The notes under the pieces are model-generated. The model saw only the letters and a program-made list of their open reading frames with translations, was not told where the DNA came from and did no database searches. Made by a program: the position numbers and the translations under genes. Shown piece after piece: positions 9,531-18,682 of a stretch of 64,000 nucleotides of DNA. Each line of letters begins with the position of its first letter. Within the stretch, counting starts at the first letter, position 1. Where the stretch lies: NCBI RefSeq assembly GCF_002056795.1, contig NZ_CP020104.1:5341501-5405500 (forward strand), given 5' to 3'. This DNA comes from Spirosoma aerolatum. Its GTDB lineage: Bacteria; Bacteroidota; Bacteroidia; Cytophagales; Spirosomataceae.

Positions 9531-10910
9531 TCAGCCTACCAACGCTGCGTAAAGCTGTTTTTGTGCCTGACCCGACAGCCGGTTTCCCTGCTGATCCATA
9601 ATACCCTGTCGCAATAGCCAGTCTTCAAATTCCGGCGCTGGCCGAAGCCCCAATACCCGACGCACATATAGTGCATCATGAAAGGAAGTGGACTGGTAGT
9701 TCAGCATTATATCGTCGGCACCGGGAATACCCATAATGAAATTGACACCCGCGACACCCAGCAGAGTCAGTAATGTATCCATATCGTCCTGATCGGCTTG
9801 AGCGTGATTGGTGTAACAAATATCCATGCCCATCGGCAAGCCCATCACTTTAGCGCAAAAATGGTCTTCCAGCCCCGCTCGAATGATCTGTTTCCCGTCA
9901 AAAAGGTATTCAGGACCAATAAAACCTACCACCGAATTGACCAGAAAGGGCTGATACGCCCGCGCAACGGCATAGGCCCGTACTTCGCAGGTTTGCTGAT
10001 CAACCCCATGATGTGCATTGGACGACAATGCACTCCCCTGCCCCGTTTCGAAGTACATCAGGTTGCTGCCCAGCGTTCCTCGTTGTAGAGATAAGCCCGC
10101 TTCATAGGCTTCCTGAAGTAGTGCCAGATTGATACCAAAACTAGCGTTGGCCTTTTCAGTTCCGGCAATGGATTGAAACACGAGATCGACAGGCACTTGT
10201 TGTTCAATCAGTTGTAGGGTCGTCGTAACGTGGCTGAGTACGCAGCTTTGGGTCGGTATAGCAAATCGCTCACGCAGTTCTTCCAGCATGAAAAGCAGTC
10301 GGGACGTAGCAGCCGGACTATCGGTGGCCGGATTAATCCCGATCATGGCATCACCACTCCCGTACAACAGCCCATCGATTATACTGGCCGCTATACCTTT
10401 CGCATCGTCGGTAGGGTGGTTGGGTTGCAGCCGAACGGCCATATGCCCACGAAGCCCCTGCGTATTCCGAAACCGGGTGACCACCTCACACTTTTTGGCC
10501 ACTAATATCAAGTCCTGATTCCGCATCAGTTTCGAGACAGCAGCCACCATTTCGGGGGTAAGTCCGGGGGCTAGTTGCTGTAAGGTAACCGTGTCAGCCT
10601 CATCACTTAGTAGCCAATCGCGCAGGTCGCCCACGGTCAGATGGCTAATTATAGTGAAGGCAGTTGTATCGTGCGTATCGACAATCAGCCGGGTAACTTC
10701 GTCGGTTTCATAAGGAATGACAGCCTCATTCAGAAAGGCCGTCAGCGGGACATCGGCCAGGGCAATCTGAGCTGCTACCCGTTCCTCGTAACTATCGGCT
10801 ACCAGTCCCGCCAATGCATCACCCGAGCGCAATGGGCTTGCTTTTGCCAGCAGTTCGCGTAAGCTGTCAAATCGATACGTAAACCCTCGAATGGTACACG
10901 AATAGGCCAT
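9531..10910 (-). CDS. eutB: Ethanolamine ammonia-lyase, large subunit
   Basis: The large, catalytic and B12-binding subunit, 459 residues from the chosen start. The sequence follows EutB closely: LAKASPLRSGDALAG near the N-terminus, SCVLSHVTTTLQLIE, YFETGQGSALSS, VVGFIGPEYL, RAGLEDHFCAKVMGLPMGMD and DDIMLNYQSTSFHD. I place the start at 10910 (MAYSCTIRGFTYRF) because this aligns with the usual EutB N-terminus. Earlier in-frame starts at 10955 and 10976 would add 15-22 non-conserved residues. It lies between the permease and eutC in one minus-strand cluster. Confidence 0.95.
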   Translation of the reverse strand: MAYSCTIRGFTYRFDSLRELLAKASPLRSGDALAGLVADSYEERVAAQIALADVPLTAFLNEAVIPYETDEVTRLIVDTHDTTAFTIISHLTVGDLRDWLLSDEADTVTLQQLAPGLTPEMVAAVSKLMRNQDLILVAKKCEVVTRFRNTQGLRGHMAVRLQPNHPTDDAKGIAASIIDGLLYGSGDAMIGINPATDSPAATSRLLFMLEELRERFAIPTQSCVLSHVTTTLQLIEQQVPVDLVFQSIAGTEKANASFGINLALLQEAYEAGLSLQRGTLGSNLMYFETGQGSALSSNAHHGVDQQTCEVRAYAVARAYQPFLVNSVVGFIGPEYLFDGKQIIRAGLEDHFCAKVMGLPMGMDICYTNHAQADQDDMDTLLTLLGVAGVNFIMGIPGADDIMLNYQSTSFHDALYVRRVLGLRPAPEFEDWLLRQGIMDQQGNRLSGQAQKQLYAALVG

Positions 10911-11007
10911 AAACAAAGCGTCATTGGTTGTCTTTTTGTGATCACTGATAGCCATTGGTCTTGATGTAACATGCATGACTACCCAATGACCAGCAACGCC
11001 GAAATTT

Positions 11008-12321
11008 TCAGACCCGTCGGGAAGTTTTCAACCGATACAGGCTAGAGGCATAAAACAAGCCGCCAACAATCATTAAACCAACAAAAAATAGTAGGCTCAA
11101 CCCACTATAAAAATAAATCATAGCGGCCAGTGCCACAACGGCCAGTAGCAGCGCCAATGCCGGAAATACGGGGTAGAACGGGGCTTTAAATGGTCGGTTC
11201 ATCATTGGCTGGCTCTGTCGTAATGTAAACAATGCCAGCATACTAATTATATAGACCACTACAGCGCCAATGGTCGACAAGACCACCAATTTGCTAGTAT
11301 CCAACAGGCACAGCGCCAGAACGCCCAGAATCCCTCCAAGCAATAAGGCCCAATACGGCACCTGGCGAGTTTTGCTGACGCTGGCGAGTACACCGGGCAA
11401 ATAGCCACTACGTGCCAATGCAAAAATCTGCCGAGAGTAACTGATAATGATGCCATGAAACGAAGCAATCAAGCCAAACAGGCCAACACTGGCAAACGCC
11501 TTCGTCAGCGGGTTATCGCGACCAACCACCAGAGCAATCGATTCGGGCAGTGGATAGTCGAGATGGTCGAGTTTTTCCCATTCGGCAATGCCTCCTACGC
11601 AGAACATAACGGCCAGTGCCAGAACGGTCAATGTAAGCAACGCTGAAATGTAGCCTTTGGCAATGGCATTCTTCTCATCACGAACTTCTTCGGCCACCAT
11701 AGCGATGCCTTCCAGACACACGTAGAGCCAGATAGCAAATGGCAGGGCAGCAAACACTCCACCCCAGCCAAACGGCATTGGGTTATGCAGAAACGTAGCC
11801 AGTTTAAAATCGGGAGCTACAACCCCAATAAACACCAGCAACTCAACAATGGCGAGCAGGGTCATAATCAGCGAAAACCAGGCCGCTTCCTGAATACCCA
11901 GCAAATTGATGATCGTAAACAGAATATACGCACTGATCGACGCTGCCAGTACAGGAACGGCTGGATACAGGAAATGAAGATAACTGCCCAGCGCCAGGGC
12001 AATGGCAGGCGTTGCAAACAAAAATTCAATCAGGGTAGCGTAACCTGCTATCAATGCCCCCCAGGGGCCAAAGGCTTGCAGCGCATAGGCAAACGGCCCG
12101 CCGGCATTCGGAATCGCTGTGGTAAGTTCGGTAAAGCTGAAAATAAAGGTAAAATACAGAACCGTGATCAACAGAGTAGCAATCAGCAGCCCAACGGTTC
12201 CAGCTACGCCCCAGCCATAGTTCCAGCCAAAATATTCGCCCGAAATAACCAGGCCAACCCCTATAGCCCACAAATGAATGGGTTTTAATACTTTTTTAAG
12301 TCCCTGTGATTCGTCGGTCAT
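11008..12321 (-). CDS. eat: Ethanolamine permease (APC superfamily)
   Basis: An integral membrane protein of 437 residues with about 12 hydrophobic segments. The N-terminal LWAIGVGLVISGEYFGWNYGW and the TTAIPNAGGPFAYA motif are typical of the EAT branch of amino acid/polyamine/organocation transporters. It should bring ethanolamine into the cell for EutBC, whose genes start 98 bp downstream on the same strand. The context makes ethanolamine the best substrate guess, although the APC family as a whole is broad. A hairpin-forming inverted repeat lies between it and the upstream phospholipase gene. Confidence 0.9.
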   Translation of the reverse strand: MTDESQGLKKVLKPIHLWAIGVGLVISGEYFGWNYGWGVAGTVGLLIATLLITVLYFTFIFSFTELTTAIPNAGGPFAYALQAFGPWGALIAGYATLIEFLFATPAIALALGSYLHFLYPAVPVLAASISAYILFTIINLLGIQEAAWFSLIMTLLAIVELLVFIGVVAPDFKLATFLHNPMPFGWGGVFAALPFAIWLYVCLEGIAMVAEEVRDEKNAIAKGYISALLTLTVLALAVMFCVGGIAEWEKLDHLDYPLPESIALVVGRDNPLTKAFASVGLFGLIASFHGIIISYSRQIFALARSGYLPGVLASVSKTRQVPYWALLLGGILGVLALCLLDTSKLVVLSTIGAVVVYIISMLALFTLRQSQPMMNRPFKAPFYPVFPALALLLAVVALAAMIYFYSGLSLLFFVGLMIVGGLFYASSLYRLKTSRRV

Positions 12322-12356
12322 ACGGGGGAAGATACACTTTTTTCTCTTGGGTCATA

Positions 12357-12416
12357 CCAACGAAGGGGAATCTCAGGCTTGACGAATAATCAATGTTGAG
12401 ATTACTCCTTCATTGG
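12357..12416. repeat. Imperfect inverted repeat between phospholipase and ethanolamine permease genes
   Basis: Arms 12357-12375 and 12397-12416 pair with a few mismatches (CCAACGAAGG against CCTTCATTGG, AATCTCA against TGAGATT). It sits between the PLC stop at 12436 and the permease start at 12321. No U tract follows on the minus strand, so it may be a processing or attenuation hairpin rather than a full terminator. Confidence 0.5.
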
Positions 12417-12435
12417 AACGACAGAAAAGTCGCTT

Positions 12436-14946
12436 TTACACTTTATTCGAGCGTCCCATCAGCGGATCGCTGAAACCCACTTTCCCAGTTTCTACCCGCC
12501 CGGCATAGCGTTGCTCAAAGTCGGCAAACCCAGTCACTTTCACGCTGAAATCATACCAGTTATAGCTGGCTTTCAGATTTAACAAAACTGTTTGCGTGGC
12601 TCCCTTTGCCCCTGCCTTCTCCAGCGGTTTCATTTGCTCCTTAGCCTGATACCCATTGTCTATAAGCTGAACCGTATAGCTTCGACCCGCATCGGTATTG
12701 GTAAGTTTTACCAACACATTACCCGTCAACTGGTTTTTAGAATCGCGTTCATACGTGCAGGCGATGGAGATAGGTGGGGTTCTGATTGCTGCTTTGAACT
12801 CCCGATAAAAGCCATTAGGCCCCTGAACGCATAGATGTAAAGGAGCGTCGAGCAACCAGGTATCGGTAAGGCTATCGCCTGCAATCACCGTATAGGATCG
12901 AAAACGAGCATCATTTGGGAGCATCTGACAGACCTGAAACGGTGCGCCCAGCGCTTTTTTTCCGAACACATCGTTTTTCGCGGATAAGGTCAGAGCAAAT
13001 CGGTTGTCAACTACGCGTCCATCCACGTAAAGCTCATAGGGTAAGGCACAGGAAGCGCGAACCCCCTCTTCCTGGCGTGGCAATTGGGTTGCCGTTTGCG
13101 GGTTGTCATTGATCCGGCTGATTTCATCGGAGGTCAGTTGCTTATAATTGCTGGGAAGGCCTTTGAACTGCGCTTTGTGTATGCCTTCCAGAAACGATTG
13201 TTTCGCTACAAAGGTGGGCAACTTAATGGTTTCACCGCGATAGGGCTGAAACGCCGAGGTTAAATCCCCACAGATGGTGCGTCGCCAATCGCTGATATTC
13301 GATTCCCGGATGGTCTTGCCGGTTTTATGACTCAGGAAGTTCTCCAGAAACTGAAGCGTCGATGTATGGTCAAACACTTCTGAACAAACATATCCTCCCC
13401 GACTCCAGGGCGACGCGATCACTAGCGGAACCCGAAAACCCAATCCAATTGGCCCGGTACGTCCTCCATTTTTACGCTTACTTTCCTGCTCCTGGGTCAC
13501 AAATTCCAGACGCGTATCGATGCCTTTGCTGCTTAATCCAGTTTCTGGCTTATCGGGATGAGCTGGCACAAACGGAGGCACATGATCGAAGTAGCCATCA
13601 TTTTCGTCATAGGCCAGAATAAAGATCGTTTTTTTCCAGACGTCCGGGTTCTGGGTCAGAATATCCATTACCTCCGACAGATACCAGGCACCATACCAGG
13701 GAGCACCGGGATGATCAGAGAAGTTTTCGGGGGGAACCAGCCACGATACCGTCGGGAGTTTCCGGGCTTTTACATCTTCCCGAAACTGATGCAGCACATC
13801 TCCCTTTGGAACAGCCATTTTCCGCTCCGCCGTCCCATCCTGATAGGTCAGGGTGGTCAGTTGGCGGTAGTTCGGGTCATTGACATTGGTCGTAAAGGCT
13901 TTCTGACACAGCGCTTTTTCCCGCTGCGACAACTGGTCAAATTTCTCCGGTGCATACTTCACCAGATCGACCTGCACTTCCTTTTGCCATTCCTGCTGCT
14001 GTTTCAATGCCCGTGCTGTTTCAGCGTAAGCCTTGTCAGTTTCAGGCAAACTTTTCAGTTTGGCTTCCAGGGCTTTAATCCGTTCGGGAAGGGCTTTTTC
14101 CTCACGTTGAAGAAACGGATAGTAGGCCGGGTGGAACCGGACATGATACTGCGAGAACCATTCGATGGGATTATCGGTAAAATTGCCCAGCCAGTTGTCT
14201 TCTTCGCCCTGCAAGCCCGTCGACAGGCTGATTTCATTTTGATAAATCTTCCACGATATGCCAGCGTCTTCCAGTCGTTCGGGAAACGTCGTCCAGCTTA
14301 CCTCGGCATCGTAATCAACGTTTTCATTTCGTACGTTCGCCATGGCCTTTGGATCGCGGGGATCGCGTATGGTACCCGTCCAGAAATAGAGCCGGTTCGG
14401 TGTGGTGCCCGTCAGGGATGAACAAAAGTTCTGATCGCAAACTGTAAAGGCATCGGCCAATGCATAGTAAAACGGAATATCCTCCCGGTTGTAATACCCC
14501 AGCGTAAGCGGCATATGGGCATATTCTTTGTGGCCCGACGGCTTGGCATCCAGCCACTTATCCATTTTGCCACCATTGTGGGCATCGACCTGATTCTCCC
14601 AGGAGTGCGGCAGTGAGTGCATCCAGGTTGCCTTTGTATCCTTAATATTCAGCCGAAATGGCGCGTATGTTTCACCCGCCTTATTGGTCTGAAGCCATAT
14701 TTTGTTTTTGTTCGGCAGGGTAAACGCCCTTGGGTCATTGAATCCCCGAACTCCCTGCAACGTACCATAGGTATGATCGAACGAGCGATTCTCCTGCATC
14801 AGAATCACCACATGTTCAGCATCCAGAAAGGTAGTACCAGGTTGTGGGTCAATGGCAAACGCACGCTGAATAGATTCAGGCAATCCGCCCGAAAGAACCG
14901 TTGACAGCAACGCTGCTTTTTTAAGAAAATCGCGTCTGGAATCCAT
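12436..14946 (-). CDS. plcC: Phosphocholine-type phospholipase C (Tat-exported)
   Basis: An 836-residue phosphoesterase. The N-terminus SRRDFLKKAALLSTVLSGG is a twin-arginine signal, so the folded enzyme is exported. The catalytic domain (about 40-560) has the VVILMQENRSFDHTYGTL metal/nucleophile motif, GTTPNRLYFWTG, ILAYDENDGYFDHVPP and GFRVPLVIASPWSRGGYV. Two C-terminal beta domains of the DUF756 type follow. The family cleaves phosphatidylcholine and related lipids, including phosphatidylethanolamine in some members. Its place upstream of an ethanolamine permease and EutBC suggests head-group scavenging, although a phosphatase would still be needed to free ethanolamine. The symbol is a general family label. 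Confidence 0.9.
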   Translation of the reverse strand: MDSRRDFLKKAALLSTVLSGGLPESIQRAFAIDPQPGTTFLDAEHVVILMQENRSFDHTYGTLQGVRGFNDPRAFTLPNKNKIWLQTNKAGETYAPFRLNIKDTKATWMHSLPHSWENQVDAHNGGKMDKWLDAKPSGHKEYAHMPLTLGYYNREDIPFYYALADAFTVCDQNFCSSLTGTTPNRLYFWTGTIRDPRDPKAMANVRNENVDYDAEVSWTTFPERLEDAGISWKIYQNEISLSTGLQGEEDNWLGNFTDNPIEWFSQYHVRFHPAYYPFLQREEKALPERIKALEAKLKSLPETDKAYAETARALKQQQEWQKEVQVDLVKYAPEKFDQLSQREKALCQKAFTTNVNDPNYRQLTTLTYQDGTAERKMAVPKGDVLHQFREDVKARKLPTVSWLVPPENFSDHPGAPWYGAWYLSEVMDILTQNPDVWKKTIFILAYDENDGYFDHVPPFVPAHPDKPETGLSSKGIDTRLEFVTQEQESKRKNGGRTGPIGLGFRVPLVIASPWSRGGYVCSEVFDHTSTLQFLENFLSHKTGKTIRESNISDWRRTICGDLTSAFQPYRGETIKLPTFVAKQSFLEGIHKAQFKGLPSNYKQLTSDEISRINDNPQTATQLPRQEEGVRASCALPYELYVDGRVVDNRFALTLSAKNDVFGKKALGAPFQVCQMLPNDARFRSYTVIAGDSLTDTWLLDAPLHLCVQGPNGFYREFKAAIRTPPISIACTYERDSKNQLTGNVLVKLTNTDAGRSYTVQLIDNGYQAKEQMKPLEKAGAKGATQTVLLNLKASYNWYDFSVKVTGFADFEQRYAGRVETGKVGFSDPLMGRSNKV

Positions 14947-15008
14947 ACATTATTGTCGTTGATCGTAATTGGCTGGCTATCCTGCAAATGGAGTACCTAA
15001 AGCATCCT

Positions 15009-15037
15009 CAAAAATACAACCCTCAGGGTGAAGTCAA
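15009..15037 (-). promoter_or_regulatory. Probable promoter of the phospholipase C gene
   Basis: On the minus strand TTG (15037-15035, within ATTGAC) is followed after 18 bp by TATTTTTG (15016-15009). This matches -33 TTG / -7 TAnnTTTG. It lies about 65 bp upstream of the phospholipase ATG at 14946 and could drive the whole plc-eat-eutBC cluster. Confidence 0.5.
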
Positions 15038-15103
15038 TTTTATCTTTTTTTAATCATTTAGGCTCCTCTACTGATTTATACGATATACTAGATCAAAAAG
15101 GCT

Positions 15104-15526
15104 ATGTGGATTGTATTTGCCTTATCGGCGGCTTTATCGGCAGCCATTGTTGTTACGCTATCAAAAGCAGGTATCAAAGATTTGGATTCCAGCCTGGCAT
15201 TTGCCATTCAGTCGGTAATGATCCTAATTGTGTCGTGGAGTGTGGTCATTTCGCAGGGTCTCCTGGCCGACATACCCCGAATAGAACGCCGGGTCTGGAT
15301 ATACCTGATCATTGCCGGGATTGTCACCTGCCTGTCGTCGTTATTTTCGTTTCGGGCGCTGAAGCTTGGACATGCCTCTCAAGTATCACCCATTACCAAC
15401 TGCTCACTAATTTTTTCGGTCATTCTGGCGGTGGTGTTTTTAAAAGAGAAAATCAATTGGCAGGTCATAGCCGGGGCCTTGCTTATGGGAATTGGGGCCG
15501 TCATCATCGCTATCTCCCGCGACTGA
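15104..15526 (+). CDS. Half-size EamA/DMT-family membrane transporter
   Basis: A 140-residue protein of about five hydrophobic helices. The C-terminal half FSFRALKLGHASQVSPITNCSLIFSVILAVVFLKEKI is the EamA repeat signature, ending in a short basic tail. Most EamA transporters have two such repeats in about 300 residues. A single repeat implies function as a dimer, as in small drug/metabolite transporters. A competing ORF in another frame over the same region is not protein-like. The substrate is unknown. A long inverted repeat follows 20 bp after the stop. Confidence 0.85.
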   Translation: MWIVFALSAALSAAIVVTLSKAGIKDLDSSLAFAIQSVMILIVSWSVVISQGLLADIPRIERRVWIYLIIAGIVTCLSSLFSFRALKLGHASQVSPITNCSLIFSVILAVVFLKEKINWQVIAGALLMGIGAVIIAISRD

Positions 15527-15545
15527 GTAAGTTAAGCATTCCTAA

Positions 15546-15613
15546 AAACCGCGAGGACGCAAAGGCGCAAGGATAAAAAGAGTCCTCCTTTCGCCTTTGC
15601 GTCCTCGTGGTTT
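15546..15613. repeat. Long word-like inverted repeat (CGCAAAGGCGC type)
   Basis: Arms 15546-15567 and 15592-15613 are complementary with one mismatch. Pairing continues inward (15569-15573 with 15586-15590) after another mismatch. The repeat follows the EamA gene and precedes the helicase gene, both on the plus strand. It shares the word CGCAAAGGCGC with the repeat at 60560-60631, so the two belong to one dispersed family. Confidence 0.8.
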
Positions 15614-15660
15614 GATATACCAAAGCTTACACCCAGCTACAAACCCAGCCTTAAAATGAG

Positions 15661-15668
15661 TACTTTTG
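15661..15668 (+). promoter_or_regulatory. Candidate -7 box of the helicase gene
   Basis: TACTTTTG fits the Bacteroidota -7 consensus TAnnTTTG and lies 23 bp before the ATG at 15692. No TTG stands at the usual distance upstream, so this is a weak call. Confidence 0.35.
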
Positions 15669-15691
15669 TATACGAATAATACTGTGTTGGT

Positions 15692-18154
15692 ATGCCTGCC
15701 CCCGTAAACGAAAGACTTGCTCTTGCCCATCAATTTGTTCTTCACACAAATCGAAATATTTTCCTGACCGGAAAAGCGGGGACGGGCAAAACAACATTTC
15801 TACACCAGGTTAAACAGCTAAGTGCCAAGCGGCTGGCCGTAGTTGCACCAACGGGTGTAGCCGCCATCAATGCCGGGGGGGTTACCATTCATTCGCTGTT
15901 TCAATTGCCGTTTGGCCCCCTAGTGCCAGGTTCTACGCTCCGGGAAAGCCGGAAGTTCAATAAAGAAAAAATCAGGCTTCTTCGCACCCTCGACCTGCTC
16001 ATCATTGACGAAATCAGTATGGTCCGGGCCGATGTTCTGGACGGTATCGACGAGGTGCTCCGTCGATACCGAAATAACAGCCAGCCGTTTGGTGGTGTCC
16101 AGCTTCTGCTCATTGGCGATATGCAGCAACTGCCACCCGTGATCCGGGATGAAGAATGGGAGTTACTAAAACCACACTACGAAACCGGCTATTTTTTCGG
16201 TAGTAAAGCATTAAGCCATACACCCTATATTTCGATTGAACTGACGCAGATTTACCGGCAGGCCGACGCTCGGTTTGTGAGTTTATTGAATAGCATTCGC
16301 GAAAAAACGATTACCCGCGATCAGCTTGCCGACCTTAATCAACGTTACATTCCCAACTTTACCCCCCGCGACGACGAAGGCTACATTACCCTCTCGACGC
16401 ATAATACAACGGCCCAGCAAATCAATAGTCATAAACTGAATAGCCTTAAAACGGCACTTCACACCTTTGATGCCACGATTGAAGGGGATTTCCCGGCTAC
16501 GATTTACCCGACCGAAGCCAATCTTGAACTAAAAGTGGGGGCGCAGGTGATGTTCATTAAGAATGACATTTCGCGCGAAAAACGCTATTATAACGGTAAA
16601 ATCGGGCAGATTGTCGATATTGACGATGATATCATTTATGTCAAAAGCGGGGACGACGATGTGATTGATGTACTCCCCACCGACTGGACCAACCTTCGGT
16701 ATAGCCTCGACCCAGCTACAAAAGAAATCAAAGCCGAAGCTATTGGTACGTTCCGACAGTTCCCACTCAAACTCGCCTGGGCCATCACCATCCACAAAAG
16801 CCAGGGACTTACCTTCGAAAAAGCCATTATCGATGCTTCTGCGGCCTTCGCTCATGGGCAGGTTTATGTAGCGTTGAGCCGTTGTAAAACACTCGACGGA
16901 CTGGTGTTGCGATCACCAATTCCGTCGCACAGCATCAAAACCGAGCAGACGCTGGAAGATTTTCACGATGAACTTATTCAGCAAACGCCCAATGAACAGC
17001 ACCTGCATGAGTCTAAGCGCACCAATCAGCAGCAATTACTTCTGGATCTGTTTTCGTTCGAACGCGCCAGTTCCTTGTTATACCGTTGTCGACGAGTGGT
17101 CAATGAGCATGCCAGTAGTGTCGATCCTGAATGTGGGCCTATTATCACCCAACTAACAGAAAGCGTACGGGATAAGGCTCGTGAGATCAGCATTCGCTTT
17201 CAGAAGCAGTTAACGGGTTATTTTGCTGACGAACGTTTGCCTGAAGACAACCCCGATTTACAGGAACGTATCCGAAAGGCCGTTGCCTATTTCCGGTCGT
17301 TGCTTGGCGACGAGCTATTGCCTACACTTCACCGTTGCCCCACCGATTGCGATAACAAACAGGTACGAGAGCTGCTGCTGGAAGTGCTGGATGAACTTGA
17401 AAAAGAGTTGTTTGTCAAGCTTCGTACCTTCGAGAGCTGCCAAAACGGATTTGACGCGCTGGCTTATTTACAGGCTCGAAACCATGCCGAGCTGGACTTT
17501 CAGCCCGAACGCAAAAATTTCGACCAGCCAGCCGAAGCTGCTTCCGAAAAATCGGGACGTGGGGGGCTATATGGTGCGCTGATGAAATGGCGTAATGATC
17601 TGGCGGGAGAACACGACACCTCCGGCTATATGGTACTTCCACAGAAAACCATCGCCGAACTAGCCCGTCTTCGTCCAACTACACTCGAAGAACTTCTGGC
17701 TATCAAAGGGTTTGGCAAAACTAAGGTGAAGCAGATCGGCCACGAAGTGCTGTCCGTCATTAAAGAGTATCTCGAACGGCCCAAGCCTACCAAAGAGCCG
17801 AAAGTGAAAGAAAAAAAGGTGAAAGAGCCGAAGGAGCCTAAAATTCCATCGACTACGCAGACCCTTGCCCTTTTTCAGGCTGGCAAAACCATTCCCGAAA
17901 TAGCGACCGAACGGGGATTTGCCATATCTACTATCGAAGGGCATCTTGCTCAATGCATCAATCGGGGCGAACTATCGGTCGATGCCGTGTTACCTTCCGA
18001 TCGTATTCAGCTGATTCGCCCCCACCTCGAAACTACGCCATCAGCCACATTTACCGAACTGATTCAGACAATCGGCCATGGCGTCACCTACAGCGAAATA
18101 CGGTTTGTAAACAGCGCCATCCGGGCCGAATTGGGAGAGATTGAACAGGAGTAG
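15692..18154 (+). CDS. Pif1-like helicase with C-terminal HRDC and HTH_40-like domains
   Basis: An 820-residue protein. The N-terminal 430 residues form a superfamily 1B helicase: Walker A GKAGTGKTT (27-35), Walker B LLIIDEISMV (about 105), a QLPPV motif and the late motif AITIHKSQGLTFEKAIID. A charged middle region follows, then an HRDC-like domain (about 645-695; LARLRPTTLEELLAIKGFGKTKV). A Lys/Pro/Glu-rich linker leads to a C-terminal winged helix (about 722-815; FQAGKTIPEIATERGFAISTIEGHL). HRDC and the last domain are usually seen in RecQ helicases, so this is a Pif1 motor carrying RecQ-type accessory domains. Known relatives in Bacteroidota share this layout. A role in unwinding difficult DNA structures is inferred. 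Confidence 0.9.
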   Translation: MPAPVNERLALAHQFVLHTNRNIFLTGKAGTGKTTFLHQVKQLSAKRLAVVAPTGVAAINAGGVTIHSLFQLPFGPLVPGSTLRESRKFNKEKIRLLRTLDLLIIDEISMVRADVLDGIDEVLRRYRNNSQPFGGVQLLLIGDMQQLPPVIRDEEWELLKPHYETGYFFGSKALSHTPYISIELTQIYRQADARFVSLLNSIREKTITRDQLADLNQRYIPNFTPRDDEGYITLSTHNTTAQQINSHKLNSLKTALHTFDATIEGDFPATIYPTEANLELKVGAQVMFIKNDISREKRYYNGKIGQIVDIDDDIIYVKSGDDDVIDVLPTDWTNLRYSLDPATKEIKAEAIGTFRQFPLKLAWAITIHKSQGLTFEKAIIDASAAFAHGQVYVALSRCKTLDGLVLRSPIPSHSIKTEQTLEDFHDELIQQTPNEQHLHESKRTNQQQLLLDLFSFERASSLLYRCRRVVNEHASSVDPECGPIITQLTESVRDKAREISIRFQKQLTGYFADERLPEDNPDLQERIRKAVAYFRSLLGDELLPTLHRCPTDCDNKQVRELLLEVLDELEKELFVKLRTFESCQNGFDALAYLQARNHAELDFQPERKNFDQPAEAASEKSGRGGLYGALMKWRNDLAGEHDTSGYMVLPQKTIAELARLRPTTLEELLAIKGFGKTKVKQIGHEVLSVIKEYLERPKPTKEPKVKEKKVKEPKEPKIPSTTQTLALFQAGKTIPEIATERGFAISTIEGHLAQCINRGELSVDAVLPSDRIQLIRPHLETTPSATFTELIQTIGHGVTYSEIRFVNSAIRAELGEIEQE

Positions 18155-18199
18155 TACCCTTCTAATTTTTCAGTCAATTAGGATTGGCTTTAGCGTCGC

Positions 18200-18682
18200 T
18201 CACTTATCCGCTTCTGATAAGTTGTGGAAGAGTTCGATAAATTGACTGAAATAGGGATTTTTCCTACTCAATATCCCGGAGAGAATTGTATGGCGATCTC
18301 CATCAGGAATCCAGGCGTCCATTTTGACCAAATCGGCCCTCGTATTGTTGAAAAACCAACTGGTAAACTTTCGGAAGCGGGCCTTCTCCCGACCATCCGA
18401 ACTATCGCAGATATAAATTATTACGTGTTCTAAAGACCGGAAGAAATCGTAAAAAATAGCCAGAATTGTTGGCTCTGTCAGAGGGTCGGCCGGAATGTGT
18501 TTTCCAGTCGGATTATCGGCCACGGCAATGACCATTTCAAAAGCGTTGACCCGCCCCTCTATATAATCGATAAATAACTAATCGGATGGAACAAATCGAA
18601 TTTCATAAACAACCTCGTCGCTTGTTGTAAAAGCATATACATTTTGCTCTCCACCTATCCAGGCAAAATCGTATCTATTTCT
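18200..18682 (-). pseudogene. Decayed small gene (DUF6169-like) with internal TAG and no start codon
   Basis: The 111-residue ORF from the ATG at 18535 (MVIAVADNPTGKHIP...) has good protein character, with FYDFFRSL and IIYICDSSDGREKARFRKF. The same frame continues upstream as protein-like sequence (RYDFAWIGGEQNVYAFTTS, then VVYEIRFVPSD). It is interrupted by a TAG at 18580-18578 and opened only by a stop at 18685-18683, with no ATG, GTG or TTG start between. The full-length form would be about 160 residues. From memory it resembles small Cytophagales proteins labelled DUF6169, but I could not check. It may be a pseudogene, or a shorter protein may still be made from 18535. Confidence 0.55.

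Noticed and set aside
13558..14421. 287-codon plus-strand ORF opposite the phospholipase gene
   Set aside because: It lies fully inside a well-supported gene on the other strand and is rich in Phe, Gln and Arg, as expected for reverse-frame translation.
15028..15576. 182-codon ORF overlapping the EamA gene
   Set aside because: The overlapping frame encodes a clean EamA repeat, while this one is Cys/His-rich and not membrane-like.
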